Shown: piece by piece, positions 22,071 to 28,780 of the stretch
How positions within the stretch are numbered: position 1 is the first letter of the stretch
Layout of the letters: each line of letters begins with the position of its first letter
Origin: a virus
Length of the DNA stretch: 30,083 bases
Virus record (IMG/VR): IMGVR_UViG_3300042868_001731
Span: 1-30,083 of that record
Reading direction: 5' to 3' (one strand)
The notes under the pieces: model-generated
Told to the model about the DNA's origin: nothing
Database searches by the model: none
The model's input: only the letters and a program-made list of their open reading frames with translations
Translations under genes and position numbers: made by a program

Positions 22071-22904
22071 CGCCCGGTCCTCGTAGATTCCATGAAACGC
22101 ATCAGGCTGTCGACCCATTCCTGGGTGGCTTGCTGCACCGGGTTCGATAGCTGGAACGACCGGATGTCGCCAGCCGGATCAGTGCCGGCAGCGCGCCTGG
22201 CCTGCGTGAACTCGGAAAACAGCAGCTCGCGCGGTATGGGTTGCTCGAAGCCGCCGACATACTGGCCGGCCAGTTGCGTGTTGTAGGTGGTGTGCGGGGC
22301 TGGCGACTCGGTGATGATGCGGCCTGTCGGGTCCATCTTGGCAATCGAGAAACCACCAGCATGGATCGGTGCGTCCATCAGCGACTGTTCGGTGATTGCC
22401 GCGCGTGTGGTCGGAAGGTCCGGGAATCCAGCCGTCTTGAACTGGTCCAGCGTCATGCGGTCGATGAAGGCATGCCGCAGCGCGCCATTGGCGTTGAGCT
22501 GGTCGCGCGCAGTCGGATCGTCGACGCCTTTCCATTCAGGCCTGAACCTGCGCACCTCTTTGTCAAACTCGCGCTTGGCCTTCTTGGTGATCTTGCCGCC
22601 CTTGATCTGCTCCAGCAGCGCATCGGACATCATGGTCGAGAAGTCGCCGCCGACATGACTCATCGGGGTGTAGACCATGTAAACATCGCCGCTGCCCTTG
22701 CCGGCCGCCTCCTGGACGCGCCTGGACAGGCCGGTGATCGGTCCCTTGTCAGACGCCCAGGCCGCACCGAATGGCAGGTGCGTGCGCATGAAGTCGGGGC
22801 CGCCTTCCAGCGCCACCGGAGTCGGCAGGCGCACGCCCTCGATCTCGGTCAGCATGCGGCCGGCTGCCGTGCGGTCACCAGTGGCCGGCAAGATGGTTGC
22901 ACCC
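22067..22904 (-). CDS. Minor capsid-region protein, C-terminal part (frameshifted from 22875-23339)
   Basis: This frame continues the 5' part after a one-base shift near 22902-22904 and is open further upstream (to 23179), but that extension is a shadow. Clear protein-like segments: ATGDRTAAGRMLTEIEG, LEGGPDFMRTHLPFG, VYMVYTPMSHVGGDFSTMMS, IKGGKITKKAKREFDKEVRR, and a C-terminal LMRFMESTRTGR. Deleting one base at the GGG (minus strand) joins ISPERLAG to ATILPATGDR and gives a continuous 423-residue protein. I know similar proteins only as unnamed phage/capsid-region genes with the conserved LEGGPDF and VYTPM segments. Real frameshift or sequence error cannot be told apart here. Confidence 0.65.
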
Positions 22905-23339
22905 TGCCAGGCGCTCCGGGCTGATGATCTGCCGCGGGGGAAGGTCTTTGACCACCTCCTGGGTGAACTGCATCTCGCTGACTGGTTTCTCCAGCTTCTT
23001 GCCCTCGCCAATCGGGTGGTACAGGCCGCGTGCGATGTTCTCGGCCTTGCTGGCTCGTGGCACTGCAGCCATGCCGGCCAGCATTGCGCCACCCTTGGCC
23101 ATGCCTCCAGGTGTTGGCACGGCCATCGATGCCAGGAACTCCTGGATCGGTGCCCTGGCAGAGCTGACCAGGCCGGCACGCTCCATCTGCCGGCCGATGT
23201 ACTCGCTGCTGCCGACGACCTGCTCGTCTGGCGTGCGGTAACCGAACGGCCGCATGGCCATCGTGGCCAGGTCGACTGGCGTGCCGACCACTGAGGCCAG
23301 CGCCCGATAGGCCAGGTCTTTGATGCTTGGATCAGCCAC
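22875..23339 (-). CDS. Minor capsid-region protein, N-terminal part (frameshifted)
   Basis: GTG 23339 overlaps the portal stop by eight bases. The product (154 residues as sequenced) starts MADPSIKDLAYRALASVVGT and has hydrophobic Ala/Gly segments (VPTPGGMAKGGAMLAGMAAV, about 74-93) and VKDLPPRQIISPERLAG. The last residues CNHLAGHW are out of frame; the true continuation is at 22067-22904. Position between portal and scaffold suggests a virion or packaging role, perhaps a minor head protein. P22 has no gene at this place. Confidence 0.65.
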   Translation of the reverse strand: MADPSIKDLAYRALASVVGTPVDLATMAMRPFGYRTPDEQVVGSSEYIGRQMERAGLVSSARAPIQEFLASMAVPTPGGMAKGGAMLAGMAAVPRASKAENIARGLYHPIGEGKKLEKPVSEMQFTQEVVKDLPPRQIISPERLAGCNHLAGHW

Positions 23340-25371
23340 GTCCGGTCACCATGTTGGAGATTGTGCGAGCAGATTCGACTGCCAGGCGCTGGTCCTCGTT
23401 GTCGATGTTGGCCAGCGTCTCGGCCGTCTTGGCTCGTTTGTACTCGGCATCTGCGATGGTGTCCACCGTGTCTGCGCGAGCCTTGGCCGCCTTGGCAATC
23501 GCCTCCTCGGCCGCGGCCTGCAGGAATATCTTGTTCGGGTCTTCGGGCTGGCCTTGCAGCTCGACCATCATCTCTTCCTGCTCCTGCTCGGTGGGCTTGA
23601 CCACGCCCATGCGCACGAGCTGCTTGCGGAAGAAGTCGCGCACCTCGCCAATGCCCTCGCCCTCCATGTTCATCATGGCCATTGCCTGCAGCACCTGCTT
23701 GGTCTGCTGGTCGTCGGTGATGGCCATCATGCCGGTGAGTGCGCGCACGGTCGCCGCGCGCTTGCTGGTGCTGGACGGGCCGACATCGACGTTCACATCG
23801 AACTTGGCACGGCTGAGGTCGTTCTCCATGACCACCTCACCGGTCTCGCTGACCATCGGCCGCATCAGCTCGATCATGCCGACCGACTCGTCGGCCTCGA
23901 CGACCTTCATCTTGCGGCCTTCCTCGACGTAGATGTCGCGCGCCATCGAGAGCCAGATTTCGCCGCAGCGCTTCATGCCCTTGGCGAAGTTGCTCATGTA
24001 GATGAAGGTCTGCATGTCCAGACGGGTCTGGATCATCTCGATGGCCTTGCCGGAGATGTTCGAGACCATCTTGTCGGCTTGCTGCGAGCTGCCCAGGATG
24101 TCCTGCATGTCCTGCTCGGTGATCTGCAGCAGGGCTGCCATCGCCGGTGGAATCTGGGGGCTGCGGGTGTAGGCCACTGGGCCGCTGATCTGCTGGCTGC
24201 CGTCCGGTCCGGTGATCGGGTTCACCAGCAGGTATGGGTAGTTGCGCAGGTTGTCGTCTGCCCACATGACCTGGTGGCCAGCCACCTGCTCGGGCACCAG
24301 GATCGGTTTCTCGACGCTGGACAGCGCACTGATCTCGCCCAGCTTGGAGAGCTGCATGTTCTTCAGGCGCTGCGCATCCTTAGCCAGGCGCACATGGCCC
24401 ATGCAGCGCTCGACGTTGTCGACGAACCAGCGCTTGCCGTAGACCGGCACGATGGGGATTTCCTTGCCTGCGATGTAGCCGGCATCCTCCAGAATCTTGC
24501 CGCCCGACATGATGTACTTGTGAACGCGCCTAGACTTGATCTTGCGCTGCCGGACCTCCTGGCTGCCGATGGCCGCCAGCGTCTCTTCGAGCGCCGGATC
24601 GGCATCGAAGTCGGCCTGGCGGTAGCGCTCCTCGGTGCCGTCGATGGCGCGGAAGATGCGCACGGTCTCGGTCACGTCCTCGACCTTGTAATACTCGGCC
24701 ACATAGACCACGTCAGGCGTACACCAGTCGAACTCGTACTGGTGGATGATCTTCGGCCAGTCGGTCGGATCGTCGCCCCACTCTTCCTTGTAGCTGGCGC
24801 GGGTCATCGAGGTGACCACGAAGGCAAAGCGCGCATCGGCCTTGTCCTGGCGCTTGGCGTTCAGGTCAAAGAAGACCGAGCTGTCGGCATCGAAAATCGG
24901 TTCGATGCGAATGCGCTGCTTCTCGTTGTCCTCGTCCTCTTCGTCCTCGTAAACCGTGCGCAGCCGCCAGGCACCAAAGCCACCGCCCACCGCCTCCTCG
25001 AAGGCGTTGTCGTAAGCCTCATCGGCCACCGAGTCCTGCTCGTCGGCACGGTACAGGCCATCGCAGGTCTCGGCCAGCTTGTCGTTCTCGCTGCCGTCCT
25101 TGCTGACGTAGTCGACCGTGATGCGGTTGTTGCGGTACTCGTTGATGATGCGGATGACGGCCAGGTGGACCTTGTTCACCTCGAACCTGGGCTTGTTCTC
25201 GTAGACATCCCAGAGTGGGCCTTCCCACTGGCTGCCGGCCAGGCTGTAGAAGCGCCGGTCCTGCAGGCACTGCAAGCGCTCGTCGCGCAGAGCAGTTTGG
25301 ATGTCGTTGAATTGATTCAGCGCATCACTGTGGAGATTGTTCAGGTACTGCTCTTTTGACATGCGTGCCAT
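23332..25371 (-). CDS. Portal protein, P22 gp1-like
   Basis: A 679-residue protein (P22 gp1 is 725), ATG 25371 with AGGGG seven bases upstream. Characteristic segments: DRRFYSLAGSQWEGPLWD, RPRFEVNKVHLAVIRIIN-like core (here KPRFEVNKVHLAVIRI), NRITVDYVSKDGSENDK, FDAD..VFFDLNAKRQDKAD, GKRWFVDNVERCMGHVRL, KPILVPEQVAGH and the long C-terminal coiled coil (EEAIAKAAKARADTVD, about 610-660), which recalls the P22 barrel. It forms the dodecameric DNA gate, docking site for TerL and the gp4-like factor. It follows TerL as in P22. Confidence 0.9.
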   Translation of the reverse strand: MARMSKEQYLNNLHSDALNQFNDIQTALRDERLQCLQDRRFYSLAGSQWEGPLWDVYENKPRFEVNKVHLAVIRIINEYRNNRITVDYVSKDGSENDKLAETCDGLYRADEQDSVADEAYDNAFEEAVGGGFGAWRLRTVYEDEEDEDNEKQRIRIEPIFDADSSVFFDLNAKRQDKADARFAFVVTSMTRASYKEEWGDDPTDWPKIIHQYEFDWCTPDVVYVAEYYKVEDVTETVRIFRAIDGTEERYRQADFDADPALEETLAAIGSQEVRQRKIKSRRVHKYIMSGGKILEDAGYIAGKEIPIVPVYGKRWFVDNVERCMGHVRLAKDAQRLKNMQLSKLGEISALSSVEKPILVPEQVAGHQVMWADDNLRNYPYLLVNPITGPDGSQQISGPVAYTRSPQIPPAMAALLQITEQDMQDILGSSQQADKMVSNISGKAIEMIQTRLDMQTFIYMSNFAKGMKRCGEIWLSMARDIYVEEGRKMKVVEADESVGMIELMRPMVSETGEVVMENDLSRAKFDVNVDVGPSSTSKRAATVRALTGMMAITDDQQTKQVLQAMAMMNMEGEGIGEVRDFFRKQLVRMGVVKPTEQEQEEMMVELQGQPEDPNKIFLQAAAEEAIAKAAKARADTVDTIADAEYKRAKTAETLANIDNEDQRLAVESARTISNMVTGRG

Positions 25372-25392
25372 ATATCGCCCCTATTTGCAAGT

Positions 25393-25421
25393 ATTTTCTA
25401 CCATTTACTGGTCACCGGCAA
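25393..25421 (-). promoter_or_regulatory. Candidate promoter before the portal gene
   Basis: Minus strand TTGCCG (25416-25421), 17-base spacer, GAAAAT (25393-25398), at the end of TerL and 22 bases upstream of the portal ATG. Its surroundings share AAATGnnnGAAAATAC with the 14483 site (13 of 16 bases). Confidence 0.3.
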
Positions 25422-26630
25422 TGGTGTGAAGTCCACCTGCCTGCTGACCACCGCGGCACGCCTGACGCCTTCGCATGCGTAGCGCAGTGCGTCAATGACG
25501 TGGTTTTGCTTGTCCTGCAGCACCGGCAGCACCTTGCCGGTCAGCGGGTCCGTCTTGTAGCTGTAAAACGTCAGCTCGTCGATGGTGTGCGTGCAGCGTG
25601 GATGGACCACGATGTCGTAGGACTTCAGCCACTCGACGCCCTCGACCACGGAGTCCTTGCCCTTGACGGCCGGCATGATCTTCGGGAACCCGTTCTTGCG
25701 CATGTGGCTGATGGTCTCGGGCCTGGAGCTGTCGGCCACCAGTGGCCACTTCTCGGCCTCCGGCACGGTCATGAACAGCTCTGGCGTGTTCATGATCTCG
25801 CAGCCCACCATGTAGGCCTCGTGATCGATGTACAGCGTGCGGCCGACGATGTGGCAGCGCACCAGGACGGTCGGGTCGGTGGCAAAGCCCCAGTCAGCGC
25901 CGAGCCGGTGGATGGCGTCCTTCGGTGCCTCAAACTCTTCGATCTTCCAGTTGCGGAAGACGCGCGCGCTGCTGTTCTGCAGATAGCCGCCACGCCAGAC
26001 GTGCGCATACTTGTCTGGATCGCGTGACTTGTCGTACTCCATCTCGGAGCGCAGCACGTCAGGAAACCAGGGGTTATCGTCGAAGTTGACCTCCAGCACC
26101 ACCGAGTCCGGTGGTGGCTTGTCGCCACGCAGGAGCTGGTCGACCGGATCGCTCGACTGGCTTGGGTTCCAGGTGAACCACAGCTCGGAGCCTGGCTTGC
26201 GAATGGTCGGCCGCAGCAGGTCCAGGCTGCGCTGTGACAGGCTCTGCGCCTCCTCGCACCAGGCACGGTCGTAGCCCTCCAGCGACTTGATCGAGTCGGC
26301 TGTGTGGTTCTGCATGCCCTGGAAGATGATCAGGCCGTCGCCCTTCTTGGACTTGATGACGGCCTCCTGCACCTCGAAGTAGGCGCCGGCATTCATGGAC
26401 TCGATCTTCAGCTCCAGCAGGCGCTTGACCGACTGCGCCAAGGACTTCTGGACCTCACGCACACAGACCGACCGGCTGGCCTGGTCCATGATGTGCGCCT
26501 CGATCAGCATCTCGGCAAAGGTGTGCGACTTGCCGGAGCCGCGGCCGCCGTAGGCTGCCTTGTAACGCGCCGGCTGGAGCAGCGGCAGCGCCCACTCAGG
26601 CGTCTGAATTTTCAGCGTCTGCTTTGCCAC
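25398..26630 (-). CDS. Terminase large subunit
   Basis: A 410-residue protein; GTG 26630 gives MAKQTLKIQTPEW and is preferred, as a TTG at 26657 is poorly placed. ATPase domain: Walker A GGRGSGKS (28-35), Walker B/catalytic acid RAWCEEA (122-128), coupling motif TWNPS (153-157). RNase H-like nuclease: GADWG with D246, VAD at 298-300 with D300, HVIDALRY with D380. Together these power DNA translocation into the prohead and cut the concatemer. The family resembles the PBSX/Terminase_3 type rather than P22 gp2. It overlaps the small subunit gene by 35 bases. Confidence 0.93.
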   Translation of the reverse strand: MAKQTLKIQTPEWALPLLQPARYKAAYGGRGSGKSHTFAEMLIEAHIMDQASRSVCVREVQKSLAQSVKRLLELKIESMNAGAYFEVQEAVIKSKKGDGLIIFQGMQNHTADSIKSLEGYDRAWCEEAQSLSQRSLDLLRPTIRKPGSELWFTWNPSQSSDPVDQLLRGDKPPPDSVVLEVNFDDNPWFPDVLRSEMEYDKSRDPDKYAHVWRGGYLQNSSARVFRNWKIEEFEAPKDAIHRLGADWGFATDPTVLVRCHIVGRTLYIDHEAYMVGCEIMNTPELFMTVPEAEKWPLVADSSRPETISHMRKNGFPKIMPAVKGKDSVVEGVEWLKSYDIVVHPRCTHTIDELTFYSYKTDPLTGKVLPVLQDKQNHVIDALRYACEGVRRAAVVSRQVDFTPLPVTSKW

Positions 26631-27036
26631 GGATGACCACTCGTTCGATCTTTGCAAACTCCAGGGGCGCGCCGTCTGCGCCGGTCAGCTCGTGCGCCTG
26701 GGTTTCCTTCCACTTCATCTGGGTCTTGGACCACCAGATCATGGCCGCCGTGTCGCCGCCCATTGCCTTCTGGAACAGAGTGCGACCGACGCCAGAGTTG
26801 GCCTTGGCCTTGCCGGCCACCAGCTCGGTGGCAAAGTGCTTGCGCAGCGTGTCGGTGTCGATTCCATCGCGCACCAGCACTGCGATCTGCTCGATCGGCA
26901 GGCCGTATCCTGAGAGCGCTTCGACCTGTTTGCGCTCGGCATCGGTCGGCTCAAATGCTGGCCTGCCAGCGCCTGGTCGAGCACCGCCATTGGGTCCTCG
27001 CTTTTTTAAGACCGATTTTTCAGTTTTCGTTGCCAT
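26596..27036 (-). CDS. Terminase small subunit
   Basis: A 146-residue protein, ATG 27036 with GGAGG six bases upstream. It has a basic start with NGGARPGAGRPAF (16-28), then a helix-turn-helix-like part (LSGYGLPIEQIAVLVRDGI, about 41-59, and DTLRKHFATELVAG) and a helical oligomerisation region (LFQKAMGGDTAAMIWWSKTQ). The GARPGAGRP motif plus HTH followed by TerL is typical. Small terminases recognise the packaging site. It overlaps the methyltransferase gene by 17 bases. Confidence 0.88.
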   Translation of the reverse strand: MATKTEKSVLKKRGPNGGARPGAGRPAFEPTDAERKQVEALSGYGLPIEQIAVLVRDGIDTDTLRKHFATELVAGKAKANSGVGRTLFQKAMGGDTAAMIWWSKTQMKWKETQAHELTGADGAPLEFAKIERVVIRGKADAENSDA

Positions 27037-28111
27037 TTTTTACCTCCGCGAAAGGTTTTCCGGTTTCTGCGTGTGTTGCGATTTTGCCAGTGAAGTCCTG
27101 CCAACGCTTGACGATCACATCGACAAACTTTGGGTCCAGTTCCATCAGTCTTGCTTTGCGTCCAGTCTTTTCGCATGCGATCAGCGTTGATCCAGAGCCA
27201 CCAAACAAATCCAAGATGATCTGGTCTTTTTTGCTGCTGTTGTTGATTGCACGTTCTGGCAACTCAATTGGTTTCTGTGTTGGGTGAAAATCGTTGCGCT
27301 GCTCTTTTTTCAATTCCCAGACTGTCTTTTCATCTGTCGGACCAAACCACTGAGGCGATGAACCATCCTTGTGAGCATAAATGCATGGCTCGCAGTTTGG
27401 TATGTACTGAGACATGAAAGCACCAAGACCAGATCGAACTTTGTACCACTGGATGATCGCTCTCAGTTTTAGTGGTAAATCAGATAATGCCGCAAATGTT
27501 TCGACGCTTTTTCCAGATGCATACCAGACATAAAACGCAGCATGATCATGCGTGACAATGTGCGCGACTGACAATGCACCATAAAACAGACCTGTCAGAT
27601 TTTCACCTTCTAGTGCATCATTTTTGATCTGAGTGCGCTTTTTTGTATTGTGACCACCTTCGTATGCAACACCATAAGGTGGATCAGTGAACACCATGTC
27701 AGCCTTCTGGCCATCCATGAGTTTCTCCACCGCATCGATGCTAGTCGAGTCACCACACATTAGCCGGTGCTTTCCCAGAATCCAAACATCGCCAAGAACA
27801 GTGACTGGATTCACTGGCACTTCTGGAACATCATCCTCGTCAGTTTGACCAGGCTCGATTTCCTCTGGCATCAAGGCTGCGATCTCCTCATCTGTGAACC
27901 CCACCAAGTCCAGATCAAATCCAAGATCACCTAGCTCGCCCAGCTCGAGCGCCAGCAGCTCGTTGTCCCAGCCAGCGTTCAGCGCCAGCTTGTTGTCAGC
28001 GATGACGTAGGCGCGCTTCTGGGCATCGGTCCAGCCTGCCGCGACCATGACCGGCAATGATGCCATGCCGAGTTTGCGAGCTGCCATCACGCGACCATGA
28101 CCGGCAATGAT
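27020..28111 (-). CDS. DNA N4/N6 methyltransferase (C-terminal part of ParB-N/methylase, frame-shifted by duplication)
   Basis: The frame homologous to the family runs from about 28111 (second IIAGHGR copy) to the stop at 27020; it is formally open to a GTG at 28294. Motif IV DPPY lies at 27674-27685 and the SAM-binding FGGSGS at about 27188-27205, with HPTQKP between; DPPY before FxGxG is the beta-type order of N6-adenine/N4-cytosine methylases. The ParB/Srx-like N-terminal domain is encoded by 28087-28341 in another frame because of the 50-bp duplication. Restored length is 423 residues. An internal ATG at 28087 could give a truncated enzyme. The catalytic half is markedly AT-richer than its surroundings. 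Likely protects phage DNA from restriction. Confidence 0.85.
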   Translation of the reverse strand: MIAGHGRVMAARKLGMASLPVMVAAGWTDAQKRAYVIADNKLALNAGWDNELLALELGELGDLGFDLDLVGFTDEEIAALMPEEIEPGQTDEDDVPEVPVNPVTVLGDVWILGKHRLMCGDSTSIDAVEKLMDGQKADMVFTDPPYGVAYEGGHNTKKRTQIKNDALEGENLTGLFYGALSVAHIVTHDHAAFYVWYASGKSVETFAALSDLPLKLRAIIQWYKVRSGLGAFMSQYIPNCEPCIYAHKDGSSPQWFGPTDEKTVWELKKEQRNDFHPTQKPIELPERAINNSSKKDQIILDLFGGSGSTLIACEKTGRKARLMELDPKFVDVIVKRWQDFTGKIATHAETGKPFAEVKNGNEN

Positions 28112-28162
28112 GCCATGCCGAGTTTGCGAGCTGCCATCACGCGACCATGACCGGCAATGATG
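28041..28162 (-). repeat. 50-bp tandem repeat, 2.44 copies, breaking a reading frame
   Basis: Two exact 50-base units (28041-28090 and 28091-28140) are followed by the first 22 bases of a third (28141-28162). Fifty is not a multiple of three, so the extra unit shifts the ParB-N/methyltransferase frame. Removing one unit rejoins both frames. Confidence 0.95.
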
Positions 28163-28341
28163 CTGCCGGACTCGTCCACCAGGACAGCGGTCGTGAAGCC
28201 CCACTCGCGGATGCTTGCCGCGATCTGGGCCACCTGTTCCTCGCTGTGCGTGCGCGAGTTCTTGGCGTATGGCACCAGCTTTTCGATGGGCCACTGCGCG
28301 ACCTTATCGGCTGGATTTGTTTTGTGGGATTTTGTGGTCAT
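28087..28341 (-). CDS. ParB-N domain part of the methyltransferase gene (truncated by duplication)
   Basis: ATG 28341 with GGAGGAG upstream and ATGA overlap with the DUF3310 gene is the authentic start. The 84 residues form a ParB/Srx-type N-terminal domain: VAQWPIEKLVPYAKNSRTHS, QIAASIREWGFTTAVLVDES and the hallmark IIAGHGRVMAARKLGM with LPVMVA. The family places this domain before a DNA methylase, where it probably helps DNA binding. The stop TGA at 28087 arises only because of the repeated unit; without one copy the frame continues AAGWTDAQKRAYVIADNKLA into the methylase. As it stands, the product is a short ParB-N peptide. Confidence 0.82.
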   Translation of the reverse strand: MTTKSHKTNPADKVAQWPIEKLVPYAKNSRTHSEEQVAQIAASIREWGFTTAVLVDESGSIIAGHGRVMAARKLGMASLPVMVA

Positions 28342-28553
28342 GCTGCATTCTCCTCCAACTCGATCAACTTGTCCAAGTAGTGCCTGGCTTTGCGCAGGTC
28401 GTCGACGCCGCCCTTGTCACGCCATCGGCTGACGTACTTGACGATGTTGCCCTCGAAGTAGCCGAGCTGGTTGGCTGCGATGAAGTCCCAGGGCTGGATG
28501 GTCTTGGCCTTGTAGTGCTGGCCGCCGACCTGGATGTCGTTTGCTGCTGTCAT
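28338..28553 (-). CDS. DUF3310 protein
   Basis: A 71-residue protein, ATG 28553 with GAGGAAG seven bases upstream. QVGGQHYKAKTIQPWDFIAA (8-27), YFEGNIVKYVSRWRDKGG (32-49) and DDLRKARHYLDKLIEL (51-66) match DUF3310 (SaV-type) proteins, small helical proteins common in phage replication regions and sometimes called nucleotide kinases without proof. It is the first gene after the candidate origin and overlaps the methylase gene by four bases. Confidence 0.88.
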   Translation of the reverse strand: MTAANDIQVGGQHYKAKTIQPWDFIAANQLGYFEGNIVKYVSRWRDKGGVDDLRKARHYLDKLIELEENAA

Positions 28554-28573
28554 GTTAGTGCTTCCTCACTTTC

Positions 28574-28775
28574 CTGTGGATAACTTTTCACCACGTTCTA
28601 TGTGGCCTCGGTACCGAAAAGCGCCGCAGCGTTTGGTAACTGGTAACCCCCCCTAAAGGGGGGGATTACGTTACGTTACCGAAATCGCCGCCTTTGCCCC
28701 AGGTAACTCATATCGTTTTTTTCCGTTCTGTTACCAGTTACCGATGCCTGCCTGTGGATAACTCTGTGGATAACT
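28574..28775. other. Candidate replication origin: three DnaA boxes and GGTAAC repeats
   Basis: This lies in the 227-base gap 28554-28780. TGTGGATAA (perfect DnaA box TTATCCACA on the minus strand) occurs at 28575-28583, 28753-28761 and 28765-28773, each within a 12-base CTGTGGATAACT; the last two are head-to-tail. Six GGTAAC/GTTACC hexamers stand between them, including an exact 13-bp inverted repeat (28635-28647 and 28730-28742), a C7-TAAA-G7 hairpin (28647-28664) and an AT-rich patch near 28709-28722. The gene upstream in transcription is the replication ATPase. No coding sequence is seen. Confidence 0.6.
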
Positions 28776-28780
28776 CATGG

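Noticed and set aside
23320-25359. Long plus-strand open frame of 679 codons opposite the portal gene
   Set aside because: It mirrors the portal frame, has no ribosome site, and is Leu/His/Asp/Val-rich without domain features; a typical antisense shadow in high-GC DNA.
28041-28162. Tandem repeat considered as a CRISPR array
   Set aside because: Units are contiguous, without unique spacers, and within a coding region.
28647-28664. C7-TAAA-G7 hairpin considered as an intrinsic terminator
   Set aside because: No T-run directly follows in either direction, and the hairpin is embedded in the GGTAAC repeats and DnaA boxes, so an origin or operator role is more likely.
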